A DNA stretch of 64,000 nt from Viscum album (GCA_963277665.1 OY728123.1:630414915-630478914), one strand, 5' to 3'; positions 36,701-49,105 are shown, counted from the first letter of the stretch. Numbers and translations: made by a program. The notes: generated by a model not told the origin, from the letters alone.

Positions 36701-37282
36701 GTAAATAACTATATTTAAATAGTGTTATCCATTAAACGGCGTAAAAATAGAAATTTTAGAAAAATACTTATTTTATCTGAAAAATTGAATTTTAATTATA
36801 TCATATCTAGAAAACATATAATATTAATTTAAAAAAATACATTGAATATATATAATTTATTTTTCATTAAATAATAATTAATAAATAGTAATATAAAAAC
36901 ATAATTATTACCTTCTAAATTTGATTTCATAAAAACACATCCTTTATATTCAATTTGTTTTTATTTCAATTTCTGATAATTTTTTAAACTAATGAATCAT
37001 TATTTATTCATGTCTAAACCATTTTTCAAAATTCATTTGATATTATGCATTCACTGTATTCCAATGGCTAGTCCTTAACTAACATTTAAAATAATAAAAA
37101 TATTATATTATTTTTGGGTATAACACAATGTTGTGTGAAATATATGATTTCCAAGAAACCTATTTTTGTGTGTTGAGTAAGCTATCATACAAAGGGTTTT
37201 ATTTATCATAAAATTAATATCTTATTCATAAGCATTAATAGAAATGAAAAATTATTATTCCATAAATACCTAGTTTCTAACA
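33771..37282 (-). repeat. LTR C, minus strand, U5 end missing
   Basis: Minus-strand start at 37282 (TGTTAGAAACTAGG) directly after the tract GGCTGGGGGAGGA. It follows LTRs B and D through U3, the TATA box (35244-35256, CTTATAAAAGGGC type with one change) and the three leader blocks (34481, 34672, 34830). It stops at about 33771, the point matching about 28930 in LTR B, so roughly 0.9 kb of U5 is missing and it abuts a second internal fragment. Confidence 0.65.
35243..35257 (-). promoter_or_regulatory. TATA box of LTR C
   Basis: The minus strand reads ATATTATAAAAGGGC. Same position within the LTR as in A and B. In LTR D the matching site (41982-41996) reads TTCTAAAAGGGCAT, so its TATA core is damaged. 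Confidence 0.55.
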
Positions 37283-38612
37283 TCCTCCCCCAGCCTTTTT
37301 GAAATGGCATCATCACGATTTTAAAATTGGGCATGAAAACTTCATTGAAAGTCCCACATCGGAAAAAGAGTAAATAAAAAATCACTTTGAAATAAAGAAA
37401 TTGAAGTAAAAAAGGTCACATGAGCTAACACAGAATAGTATTACATGTAATAAATCATAGATATTAAAGAGAAACTAAGTATCATGTTTTGATAGATAGT
37501 GATAGAAAACATGATCATGAGAAAGTTAACAACTAGAAAACTATAAACATGTGATGGGTTAAACGGTCCATGATTCCCTAGTAGGAAAAGTAAATGGAAA
37601 ATATTTTTTTTTATTTTCCTTTTCATAAAGGTGAGTAATTTATTTATGAGATTGACTAAGATCATATGGAAATATTATTACATTTCAAGGAGAGTTTCAT
37701 CCATTATAAAATTTATACCGCAATCACATCTTTTCTCCAAACGATTAGTATTCAAGATGACATGATCACACCTAAAATTCTAGAATATGTTTCAAGAAAA
37801 TTACATAATCCAAAGAAGATAAAAATTATATTTCCCCTATCATTATAAATTAACCACAACCAAAATTGATAGTAAAATATCATATAATCCCCAAAAGGAT
37901 AATCCATTATAAAATAAAATACTACACTTAATCTACAAAATTCAAAAAATAGTACCCAAAGTTCACCAAAGACCATTAAATACACAATTTTCCTTAAAAT
38001 TATTCAAAATAATCTAAACCAATATTGAAAACCAAAACTCTGAAGGATATGATCACATAGACATCCATGATAAGTCTTAAAATTTATCTCCAAATAACAT
38101 CGACGGATCTTAAAGTTTCATACTAAGAAGTAATTATCCTTATCACATATTATATATGATAGGTTAATCATTTCAATAAGTACCCTATATCTCCATACAT
38201 CCAAAATAAAAATATATATTCTTCCAAAATAAAATTCTACCATTACTCCTCAATTGAAATCTCATAGTACTCTATTTTCCTTAGGCATATAGTTTCTAAA
38301 AACAGAAAACTTCTTCCAAAATAACATTTATCACTTAAATCCCAATTTATTTTCCTATACTAAGGATATAGATTTTATAAAACAAAATATCCAAAAATAA
38401 ACTTATTCTTGATCCATTATATAATTTAAATAAATGAATAATTCATACTAACCAGGTACTTTACATAGGCCAGTGGTAGGCGATGCGCCCTTGTCACCCT
38501 TCGATTGTGGGTTCGATTACTGTAGCCTTGCCGGACGTGATGGGTTGTCACCAATATTACGGGTTGTCCTTTTTATAAAACTCAAAAATAACCCTAACAT
38601 GTTTTAACCTCA
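37283..38612 (-). mobile_element. PPT-side internal fragment next to LTR C, with clear polypurine tract
   Basis: The minus strand ends in AAAAAGGCTGGGGGAGGA (37283-37300) directly before the LTR C start, a textbook polypurine tract. Upstream lies GTGGGACTTTC (a TCCCACATCGG-type word on the plus strand at 37353). Homologous to 32446-33770. Short open frames here (for example 37441-37665 and 37752-37985) are hydrophobic, AT-driven and not shared by the other copy, so I do not call genes. Confidence 0.65.
38466..38520 (+). ncRNA. tRNA-like box A / box B sequence, copy 2 (SINE-like)
   Basis: AGGCCAGTGGTAGGCG resembles box A and GGGTTCGATTAC resembles box B (consensus GGTTCGANNCC). They are separated by about 28 bases containing TGCGCCCTTGTCACCCTTCG. 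No aminoacyl stem pairs across the region, so it is not a functional tRNA gene. It may be the head of a SINE inserted before the internal fragment was duplicated, because both copies carry it in the same place. Confidence 0.45.
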
Positions 38613-39553
38613 ATTTTTTTTTATAACTATAATTTTCATCCCAAATCATTATGACCTCAACATATTAATTCATGATGTCTTATATATAATGTAATTTTTT
38701 TATTTCACATCCAAAAGATAAAATAATACTATTCCCAATAAAAATAAAAACATTCCTTTATCATGGTTTCTACATGGTTTCATCGTCATCTTTTTCACAT
38801 ATGTATAAGGTTCATTCATTGAAAAAATGATTTAAATATACTTTAAAATCATTTTATTCCTTCATTCCTATACACATTTTACAACATGGGTCATTCGGGT
38901 GTTCGCAGAAATATAGTTTCAAACAATAATTATATATGAAAAATAATTTGAAAACAACAGATAAAACATGATTTAAAAAATACAGTCGGACCAAGTTGGT
39001 GTAGAAACATTAATTCAATTGTCCTTTTAAAATACCATAATTATGTGTTGAGAGACTATATTTTAAAAGAAAATATAAATAGGTTGTGCAAGTGTCTCAT
39101 TCTTAAACACCTTATTTAAAATCATAGTATGATTCAAAATATCGTGATAAGGTAAAATATTGGAAAATTCCTTGATAATATTTATAATTATTGAAAATAT
39201 GAAAATGTTGAGAAAATAGGATTTGATTAAATATAGCCCATGATCCAAAATGTTATCGATGTATAGTTGTGGTTTTTGATATCTCAAACAACTTATTTTA
39301 AGCGTGTTGTATGCTAAACAAAGTTTCAAAATCATCTGAACATTACTTTTCAATAATTATTGCAAGCTTGTCATCAGGAAGAGATAGGAATGTTGTTTGA
39401 GATCCTCCTCCTTTCTTTTGTAACCATCTTCCCATGATAATGAAAAGTTATAAAACAAAGATTTAATTAAAGGAATAGACATAGGTACTAACCATGTGTT
39501 TAATGAAATCTCCGGATCCCTAAAGTTGTGTAAACAATTCCTCTAATTACAAC
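38613..39553 (-). other. Decayed internal DNA behind LTR D (5' untranslated side)
   Basis: On the minus strand, directly after LTR D, the bases TTGTAATTAGAGGA match about 10 of 14 positions of the tRNA-iMet-type primer site, at the expected place. The rest shows nothing I recognise. The 96-codon frame at 39063-39353 is hydrophobic and has no known motif. Most of gag and all of pol have been lost. Confidence 0.4.
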
Positions 39554-42500
39554 TATAAGAACCCATCCTTAAACATTACTTAATCTAGAGAAAAGTCTAT
39601 AATTTTACTTTAATTCACATCTAGGATCATTTTATATTTGTAGTTTTAGAGAATTAGGTCACAACTTATACATAACATCTTTAATATTACATGTATACAC
39701 TTCTACTCACTATCCTTTTTTTATAAAACAAAAACAATTTAAAACGAAATATGAAATTCTTTAATGTTTTAAAAGAATGAATTTGATGTGATCCGATCAT
39801 TGAATCTATTGTTCATTATGTCATGTGAAAACATTTCAAAACATATTATGCGCATAGAAATCATTGTAAGGGGTACATAATCAAAGAAAATATTTAATCT
39901 CACAAAAACAAGTAAACCATGAAAACAACTTCATAATGTAGTACATCACTTTTAAGAAGTAGAAAAAACACATTCCAGAATATAATCTCATTTATCACCC
40001 TTTTTGAAACAAAAATATTACCATAATTCCCATATAAAGAAACATATAACATATAAAGTTAACTTGGAACATAAACATACTTAAATGGTATAACCATACG
40101 GTCGACATCCACATATATCACTAAATGGAATTGCCATACGACTGAATTCCATATCAAATGCATTAAAGGTTATAATGTAACCACCCATCGTTAGTTTCTC
40201 ATGGAACCACATGTCCTTTCATTTATCACATAACCACCCATCATTGGTTTATTATGTAACCACCCGTAAAAAGTACAAGTACCATTATATAAGCATAACA
40301 CATAAAATATTCCAAATATCAACATTTCACTAATAACATTTAATTTTCAATCACAAAACATCATTTCTATATATTGAAATAATCAATCCATGTAAAAACC
40401 CATATTCAATACAAAAATAGCTAAATAGTTAATAAGGTATTTCATTTACTTATTAAAACAATAAGTCTTTTTGAGGAATTCAAATTTAAAATTACAATTA
40501 CTGCATCCGAGAGGTCATTGTCGCCGCATAAATTAAAAACATTTCTTTTGACCTTTAGGGAAACACTTCATTGAAAAAATATTCCCTTTGAATGAAATTA
40601 AAAGTCAAAGGGTTTTATTTCACCATATAAAATATGGTGGTGTATATTATCAAAATATGCTTCAATGAATGGAGATTGAGATGAAGTCCCTTACAATGAT
40701 CATGTAATTTGATTAAGGGTAAATAAATGTCATTAATATATATGAAAAATATAAATTCACCCAATGTAAGTTGATATTCTATGTAAAACAATAATGGTTC
40801 ATTTACACATATTTTTGGAAAAACAAAACCAATGATATGGATATTTAACATAATGAATGAAGATTGAGTTACGATTTCCCTTACCTTGAGTCGAAATCAT
40901 CAGGTATGTTCCTTGTTATTCCTGAATAATAAAAGTTTGTTAATTTCAACATTATTAATAACCCTTTTCAAGTTTATTATTCCATTTATATCACTTATTA
41001 AAATTTCATAAACATTAAAAAATTAATTATGATAATATCGGTCGTTTTGTCGATATTCAGTACTTGAGTCATAAATGAATTTGTTAGAAACAAAAATTTT
41101 CTTTATAGTAAAAATTATTTTATCTTTAGAATGATATTAATTGTTTAAATATCATTTATATCAATTATATATATTAATTTATAATAGTACATAACATTTG
41201 GAGATAAGAAATAAAATGCAATATTCATGGAGACGGTAAGTCGTATGTACTCATGAACGCTACTTTCATTTTATTTTCATTTTTTAATGAATGAAAACAT
41301 AATTATACATAGGTATATTATAATTATAGTATAATATAATATTTTTTATATGTTACATAATTTCACTAACCGTGTACTTTATGCATTACATGTTTGGCAT
41401 GAATGAGTAATATCACTTTTAAGGAGCAGAAGTCTCCACTTTCTCAAATGAAATTATCGTATTTTCACATCACGAAAAGAATAAAGGTATGTTTGTAAAT
41501 AAATTAAAATTAAATTATCATATAGAAAACATAAATATAATATATATCATATAAAAATATTTTTCCATCATAATGGCCACCTCGATAGGTGGTGGGGGAA
41601 AATCGATCAATCATCATTTCGAGAGTCATCAGTTCATCATACACAAATACAATATCTTGGTATCCATTAGATGGATGTGTGTGTAAATGTATTTTGAATT
41701 ATTATAAAAAATACCAGTATATTGATTATATTGGTGTTTTTATGTGACCAAATAAAAAAATATAACAGGTAGTCGAGAAGGAAAATAAACGAATGGACCT
41801 TGAGAGAAAATGTTACCTCTAAATCAGGTAACTACTACTGATTTGAGCCAAAAGGATTTCTTGATTTTCCTTATGTCTAAGTTAAGGATTCTTGGAGTAA
41901 AAGATTGATGTTGGGAGATTAATTTTCAAAATTTTAACCAGAAAATGTCCTTGATAGGTGTGATTAAATGGGTAGAGGTGATGCCCTTTTAGAAGAGGGA
42001 GGAGGGGAACTTTTGGAAAATTTTGAATTATTATTTTATTATAAAACTATTTTCGGTTTCAACTGGACCACAATTTATTTAGTTAAAATATAATATTATT
42101 TTGGGTCAAAAAACTAAAATCCAATAGGTTATAAAAATTTCTAGGCAACAATGTTTACCATATAATTTATCTTTAACCATTAGTTAACTAATTTCACTCT
42201 TACCATGTCTTGTTGTATATTTATACTATATGGTTAATATAATAAAAATACAGTGATAAATAGAACCTAAAGTGGTTCATTGATGACATTTTAATAATTA
42301 TCTATGTTATTTTTCCAAATCATATATTTTTAGGTCTATTATATCATTTAATAAAATATATTTTGTTCTAAAAATTCATTTTTGTCAATTTTAATACTAT
42401 TTTTATCATGAATTTTAAGAAATCCATAAAAAAATATTATTTAAATTAAAATTAGTTAATAAAAAGATATAAATTAACAAACATACACAAAATTCTTGGA

Positions 42501-44025
42501 TGGAATAAAAAGTATAAAAATAAATTTATTTTAATACTTATAATCTCATTTATTTAAATCATTCATTAATATGGTAATCTCTACATCATCATTGTGACAT
42601 ATATAAATTTATTTATTTTATGTCTAAAAATTATAAATAAAATACCATGATGTAGGAAATATTTTTATATTTATAATGACTATTTATAGTTGATATTATC
42701 ACATATATAACCCCATATAAAAACTTTTTTAGTGGACGATACAAGTATATGTCATATTTCTTTTTACTTTAATTAATTAATATAACATGTCAATATCACA
42801 CCAAAGTGGATCCATGGGGTACTAAAATCATCCCATAGATGACCATGGTTGTAATTATCTCATAAAAATAGATTAGGACGTATGTAAGGGTAGTTTAATA
42901 ATATTATTATATTAAATTTTTACACATATTTAGCAGATTTAACCTTTTACCATATTAAATAAAATTAATATTGTAGTTACTTTTCATAATGTTTTAAAAC
43001 TAAAAGTATATATTCAAAAAATTTGGAACTCTTGATTCCAAATATGGAATAAAATTTTCCAAATTCAAAACAAAAAATTAGCAGAAATTAATTTAAAATT
43101 AATTCATGTCGTCAAAACAAAAAACAGGTTTTTAAGACATAATAACTATCAAAAGATTGAAATGTGTTTATATCCAATTTAAAATTAAAATTAAATCCAA
43201 TTAAGAAAATTGGATTAAATGATAAAAACATGATCCAATTATACTTTAATATAAATTAAAAATAAAATATAAATATATAAATAATTTATAAGAAAAGACA
43301 GTTTTCAATTAAAATGAAGTATTGTTTTACCATTCATTAAAAAAATGAACATTGTCAGAAATATACAAAAAATTAATAAAGAGTAAAATTAGATGTACCT
43401 ATTATATAATATTTGTTTATTTTGTAAAATAGAACATAAAAATTTGACAAAAACTATATTTAAAAAGTGTTCTCCTTCAAATGGGGATAATACTGCATTT
43501 TTAGAAAAATACTTCTTTTATCCGAAAAATTGAATTCATTCTTATATCATATCTAGAAACATATAAGATTATTTTGAAATATTACATTGAATATATATGA
43601 TATATTTTTCATTATATAATAATCCATAATCAATGATATGAAATCATAATTATTCTATTTAATATAGGTTTTCATAAAAACATATCCTTTATATTCAATT
43701 AGTTTTTATTTCCATTTCCATTTAATTTGGTATCTAATGAATCATTATTTAAACTATGTAAACCATATTTCAAGATTTTTTTGATATTATTCATCACTAT
43801 CATTCCAAATTCTAGGCATTAACTACAGTTTAAAATAATAATAATATTATATTATTTTTGGGTATAACTCAAAGCTGTGTGCAATATAATATTTCAAAAA
43901 AACCTTAGATACGTGTCGAGTACGCTATCAAAAAATATTTCTTATTTAACATAAAATTAAAATATAATTAATAAATATAAATATAAATGAAAACTTATTA
44001 TTCTCTAAATACCTAGATCATTACA
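39554..44025 (-). repeat. LTR D (5' LTR of the array), 4.47 kb
   Basis: The minus strand opens TGTAATGATCTAGG at 44025 and ends GGGTTCTTATA at 39554. It aligns with LTR B over its full length (for example ATTGAAAAAATATTCCC near 40571, the TATA region near 41985, leader blocks at 41226, 41423 and 41575, and the U3 end). The target-site repeat GTTCC follows directly at 44026. Confidence 0.7.
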
Positions 44026-44030
44026 GTTCC
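44026..44030. repeat. Right target-site duplication GTTCC
   Basis: Partner of 27984-27988. The plus-strand coding-like text of the Tat-lineage element resumes directly here. Confidence 0.7.
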
Positions 44031-44700
44031 CTTCAGAAGGAACAACAAGAACATGGAAAATCTCCCACTAATGATTGGATCAGCCCTGACAAGATCATTT
44101 TAGAAGACCGATTAGAGGATACACCATCATTCCCCCAGCTAGTAGATAGACCAAGCTAGTGTAATATACTAAGATAATAAGTATGTCTAGATTCTACCCC
44201 GACACATGGTACATCTACATCAACAGCATCAACTTCCCTGGCACATGAAATACCACATCTCCATAATGTAAAAAAAGACCTTTGGACCAAAATTATGATG
44301 TTTTGAAACAACTATCCCAAGTACCAGACATGATATTAATCTTGGATGCCTTGAATTTTTCAAAATATAGTTTTGAATCACTTATTGAGGCATTTTTAGG
44401 TCCTCAAGAGTTTGAACAGATGGTTTCTACTGCTCAGGTTTACTGTATAGAGAATTATCCTTCAGAATGTCATGGGGTTATATCATTAGGGGATAAAGAT
44501 GATGATGTTGTTGTAAATGGAAACATTAGACCGATGTATCTATCTAGTAGCATTAATGATACATATATTTGAAAAGCCTTCATTGATAACATCTGAGGAG
44601 TCAACCTCATTCTCATCTGTACACTTCATCGATTGGGCCACACGGAATCTAATATTTATCAATAATCATTGATGTAGCAATGTTATGAAAAGATTTAAAA
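44026..44700 (+). pseudogene. Tat-lineage gag-protease region, broken
   Basis: After the array an open stretch continues to about 44160, with stops beyond. A frame from 44282 to 44572 holds the segment that in Tat-lineage elements lies just before the aspartic protease (DVLKQLSQVP followed by an L-D-A-L-N-F-S helix, then GNIRPMYLSS). Past a stop at 44570, the frame goes on with FIDN, a further stop, and LICTLHRLGH to about 44650, which fits the protease active-site region. Where an active enzyme has D-T/S-G, this copy reads D-N-I, so it would be dead. Domain naming rests on the pattern of these motifs. Confidence 0.6.
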
Positions 44701-45840
44701 ATAACTACCATAATAGAATACACTTATAACAAAATTTGGGGAACTTGTATCTAATTCATATTTCATGGTTGTCCATAAGGACACAGATTTCCACATTCTC
44801 CTTAGAAGTCCTTGACTAAATCATCATACATACATTCCTTCCTCATATCACCAATGTGTCAATTATTTCTTCATTGATAAAATTGTAAAATTTTATGGTG
44901 AAAAGGATCCATTTATAATTTGTTAATATCAATTTATTGATTTAGAATTCAGTAAAAAAAATTGAACGAAGAACATGATAAACAATGTAACAAGAATCAA
45001 TGCTCTTAATGGCCTATAAAATCTCATAAAACCCATTCAATCATATGAGTATAGATTATGTGTTTCCTATCAAAAAAATTTAAATGATAGAACCAAATTC
45101 AATAATTCATCTAATGACTTATGTATTCTCAAATGTGATAATCGAGTCTAATGGAATGAGATAAATTCTTGATCTACCCAAAAGTGGGGAATGCTTATGT
45201 GGAGATGTATTAATTTCATCCACTGAAGATCAATAACTTTTTTCTTCACCAATCAGGATAGAATAAGTTGTTTTAATAATAAGTTAGGACAAGGATGTTG
45301 ATTCCCAATGCATCATTTCATCTTGAATGCTCTAGGAATACCCTTCATCAACAGTAGTGTCAGAAATGATTACCTCTTAGTTAGGATGCTCAAATACAAA
45401 CTCCTCCCATAGATCTGAATGTTTTTTTCATATCCTACTCTAAAAGCATAAACAGATGAATTGAAACATAAAGAATAACTATAATATGATCTCAAGGATT
45501 CTCCTCTATAATTTAAGGAAGGATTTCCACCATTGTGCATCATCTTAAAGAAGTAAATCTGGGTATAAAAGAATATCCATGCCCCACTCAAATTATTAAG
45601 GCCATGACTTCTGAAAAGTAAGATATGTATAATTCATTTTTAAAGAAACATCAAGATATATTTTATTGGAACTATACATAAATTCCAGTCCTTAATCCCA
45701 ATTTATCTACTCATCATTTGGGATTCCAGGAGTGCATTGAGGATTTAAGTAGGCAACAAGAAGAATACAACCAACTCATTCCTCTAAAATTGAATATGAA
45801 TTTGAAAATATTAGGAAATATTTCCATGTTAAAGAGGTGA
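44700..45840 (+). other. Linker between protease and RT, decayed
   Basis: Frequent stops in every frame. Coding-like fragments occur (for example near 45620-45800), as expected for the protease-RT linker of a Ty3/gypsy polyprotein, but no motif is secure. Confidence 0.35.
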
Positions 45841-46480
45841 AAATTCAGAAATGGCTAGAAAAAATTGTATAATTGAAAAAGATGAATGGTAAAATAAGAT
45901 ATTTCATTGATTTCATAGATATTGATCGACATTTTCCTAAAGATGACTTTCCATTTCTGATCACAAAACATTTGATTGATGAAACGGCTGGATATGAAGC
46001 TCTATCATCCACAGATGGATACTCTGGGTATAATGAAATCTTAATATCCCTAGAATATTAGTATTATATATCCTTCAAATCCCCAGATGTAATAATTTTT
46101 TACTAGGTAATGAACTTTGGCATAAGGAATGCCGGTGAAACATATCAATGTTCCATGAACCATATCTTCAAACCCTTCTTAGTAAAGATTGTTGAATGTT
46201 TTGTGGATGATCTAGTGGATTAATCAAGAAAATTTTCTGATCACATGACTAATATGGAGTCCATATTTAGTGAAAATTAGGAACATAATCTGAAAATGAT
46301 TCCCTTGAAATGTGCTTTTGGGGTAACTTCAAGGAAATTTCTTAGCTTTGTTGTTTTCCACAAAGGAAACAATGTTGATCCCAAGAAGTAAAAATCAATC
46401 CAGGGCATGTAAGATCCTTGAAAATTGATATAATAAAGCATACATCAAGGAAACGTATCCTATATTCGGTGATTTATCGC
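45840..46480 (+). pseudogene. Tat-lineage Ty3/gypsy reverse transcriptase, broken
   Basis: Copies element RNA into DNA. The frame 45873-46061 carries KKMNGKIRYFIDF, then FPKDDFPF and DGYSGYNEI, the classical Ty3/gypsy RT blocks with the Tat/Athila-type wording. The catalytic motif reads F-V-D-D (46200-46211). Behind it come NLKMIPLKCAFGVTS and the D-P-K-K segment (about 46290-46390), the RT thumb side. Stops and at least two frame changes interrupt the domain. Compared with an active RT the first half is well preserved. Confidence 0.85.
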
Positions 46481-47030
46481 TAATTTGGAAGGAATGAATT
46501 TATTCATCACCATATTAATGATGAAGGGAGTTACATATCAATGAAACAAAATACTACCAAGAAGCATGTGATGCCCTCAAGAAATATATCTTGATTCCAC
46601 CAGTATTTGTGCCAAATGTTTTAGGAAAGACACTTAATATCAATGTGAAAGCTTTAGGGAGATCATTGGGTACCTTCATTGATCAACATAATTATTTTTG
46701 GAATGAAAATAGTCTTTACACTATCAGTCGAACTATTTTTTACACAGAGACTTGATGTTCAAGTATCAAGTACTGTTAATTGAAAATAATCATTACAATT
46801 CAGAAGATGAGGAACTACTCTACAATATCACGAGGTTTAAATGGTGTCTTGAAATAACCCGCCCTAATTTATCCTCATTCATCCTAAGCATACATAATTT
46901 TTGGCACGGTGGGTATTTATTTTCCAATAGTTCAATATCTAGGTTGTGCCTCAGAAAGAAATAAAAGGCCATGCCTTGGAAGACTTCCTTATTGAACATC
47001 CACCTACAGAATATGCATCATTGAATACTA
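46480..47030 (+). pseudogene. Ty3/gypsy RNase H, broken
   Basis: Degrades RNA in RNA-DNA hybrids. Text such as ACDALKKYILIPPVF near 46565 and the alternating hydrophobic stretch to 46740 matches the start of the Ty3 RNase H domain. Near 46970-47020 the motif ALEDFLIEHPP, characteristic of the end of this region in Tat-type elements, is readable in a different frame. Confidence 0.7.
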
Positions 47031-47059
47031 AACATCATGAATGATGAAATTTTTTCCAT

Positions 47060-47420
47060 TTAATACAATCCCTTAACATAGTAAATTTACTTTGATGGTG
47101 CTTCCAGAAGTCTAATAGGGAAGAACATGGAAAATCATAGAGTCAACAATGATGTATTTGGAATTGCGCTTATCTCCCCATCAAAGGTATTGTTTCCATA
47201 TTCCTTCATGTTTTCCGAAAGAGTTTTCAACAATGGGTCAAAATATCAAACTTTCATTATAGTCAATGAAATGGCACTCCGGGTAAAACAGAACCACCAA
47301 AAAGTGAAAGGTGATTGAAAATTGGCAATTAAATAGATCAATGAGGATAATTCTATCAGAAAAAAGAGTTAATCCCATTGTTTGATTATGTCAAAGGGTT
47401 TATGGCTAAACTTCTCTCAG
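47060..47420 (+). pseudogene. Second (archaeal-type) RNase H of the Tat lineage, broken
   Basis: YFDGASRS at 47088 opens a domain continuing in an open frame (47127-47318) with FGIALISPSKVLFPYSF and the N-x-x-x-Y-x-T-F-I helix, then the V-K-G-D stretch near 47305. An additional RNase H between RT/RNase H and integrase is a known trait of the Tat lineage, which supports placing the element there. The first acidic residue of the site is present; the frame stops at 47316. Confidence 0.75.
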
Positions 47421-47759
47421 ATACAACATTTTCATATGTACCGTGATCAAAAAATTCCCAAGTTGATGCAATGTATAATGCAACCACAGATTTGGTATAT
47501 CCAAATTAGGATGATATATTAATCAGTATTACCCATGGTCATGTGGTTTCTCCATTCAGTCAATATAGAATGGAGGAAATTAATGAAATCCAAACCCATT
47601 TTGAGATTATGGTCATACTCTGGGATAGATAAAATCTATCATGAAATTACTTAAAACTTTAGTAAATTCTCCATATAGAGATGATAAATAATTGATTTGA
47701 TGATGATTGGAAAATTTCAATCTATATGATAATCCAGATCCCCAGATGATCCTATAAAA

Positions 47760-48880
47760 ACAAGGATTTGAAAGGTTCCTCTTCAGGTGTATTGATGGAA
47801 AAGAAACTACAACTGTCATGAAATAAGTACATGTAGGAGCTTATGGTACTCACCAGTCTGGGCATAGGATTTCTGAACAAATCCAATGGCGTGGACACTT
47901 TGAGCCATCAACAATGAAATATTTTTTAAATTTATCCATGAAATGTCACCCCAAACCAGTGCTTTACAACTTCTTTCATCAACCCCTAGAGATTCTACAA
48001 ACAGATAAATACTCTTTTCCATTTTCCACATGGTGAATGTATGTATTTGGACCTTATAATCTATATACAGCTTAGTAGTTTAACTATATTCTTACTTAAA
48101 CTGATTTATTATCCCAATGGGCTTAGGAAATATCTCTTAAAAAATTTGGAGTCAAAAGAATTGTTAGCTTTGTAAAAGATAAAATCATTACCAGATTAGG
48201 TGTCCCTCGTACTATATTTATGGATAATGACACCAATTTCTATTCTGTTCAGGTTATGAAGTTCCATCAAGAGCACAATATCAAATCCAACCATTCATCT
48301 TGCTATAAGTTGGAGACTAATGGATATATAGATGATTTTAAGAAGACCTTACAAAATATTCTCCAAGAAATTGTTGATAATGATTTGAAATCATGGCCTG
48401 CTAATCTTTTTTCATGCTTTTTTGGCTTATCATTATACTACTTGTACTACCACACATGCAACTCCATATTCATTGATATTCCTAACAGAAGCAGTTTTTA
48501 CTATTTAAATTCAATTTCCATTACTTCGAGTTGAAATCTGTGATTAGTTATCTAGAGATGAATAGTATCAGAAGCGATGTGATGAGATTGAATGATTAAA
48601 CAAAAGGTTATTGTATACATTTCATCATTTGGAATTCTAGCATAATTTAATAACATGATGTTTTAAAAAAATAAACTCCACTCATTTCTTCAAGGAGAAT
48701 TCGTATTAGTCCTTAGGACTCTATTGATGCAATAAAAGAAGCTTCCAAAACTTGAACCAAAGATAAAAGTACCTTAATTGTTTCATTATGTCTACTCAAA
48801 TGGAGCTTATTTTCTAATCTCAGTGGATGGGGAACTTATTACAACCCCAAAAAATGAATTATTATTTAATAATTACTTTT
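47760..48880 (+). pseudogene. Ty3/gypsy integrase and pol C-terminus, broken
   Basis: Inserts the element DNA. The zinc-binding region is readable around 47825-47990 (VHVGAYGTHQSGH, then the KCHPKP segment with its second Cys gone). The catalytic core carries LGVPRTIFMDNDTNF (48199-48240), which includes the second catalytic Asp. At the position of the catalytic Glu (normally A-E before the N-K-T-L helix) this copy has Asp (YIDDFKKTL, about 48330). The C-terminal part (about 48815-48880) reads GAYFLISVDGELI, fitting the end of Tat-type pol. Stops and frameshifts separate these pieces. Confidence 0.8.
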
Positions 48881-49105
48881 TATAATTTCATGTTAGCATG
48901 TCCTCACTTCATGGCTCTAAAATGAACAAAACAAACTCCTAGTTTCTAGACATTAAACTATATAACAACCATATGTATCCTTGCTGCACAACTTTAATAT
49001 TCATAGTAATTTTGTCCTTGGCGCACGACATTAAACTGCATGAAATTATTTTCCCCTGTTACACAACATTAAATTGTATGGTTAACGACTTCTTCATTTC
49101 ATGTT
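48881..49105. repeat. Short tandem repeat of about 35 bp behind Tat pol
   Basis: Units of the form TCCTTGCTGCACAACATTAAACTGCATA recur near 48900, 48980, 49015 and 49055 with many substitutions. Related units return near 49810-49865 and 51230-51300. Non-coding tandem repeats behind pol are common in Tat-lineage elements. Confidence 0.6.

Larger units (their letters stand above)
27989..44025 (-). mobile_element. Nested minus-strand LTR-retrotransposon array (LTR-internal-LTR-internal-LTR)
   Basis: Read on the minus strand the order is LTR D (44025-39554), decayed internal DNA (39553-37283), LTR C (37282-33771, U5 lost), a second copy of PPT-side internal DNA (33770-32446), and LTR B (32445-27989). 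Polypurine tracts precede LTRs C and B, so both are 3'-type LTRs; a degenerate primer-site-like sequence follows D, making it the 5' LTR. GTTCC flanks the whole array, so it entered the Tat-lineage element as one insertion and was later rearranged, or entered as a multimer. No coding domain survives; LTR starts and promoter resemble chromovirus elements. Confidence 0.65.

Noticed and set aside
38466..38520. Functional tRNA gene
   Set aside because: Box-like words only; no acceptor stem or complete cloverleaf.
37441..39353. Several minus-strand frames of 74-96 codons between LTRs C and D
   Set aside because: Hydrophobic AT-driven text, not conserved in the homologous fragment at 32446-33770, no domain seen.
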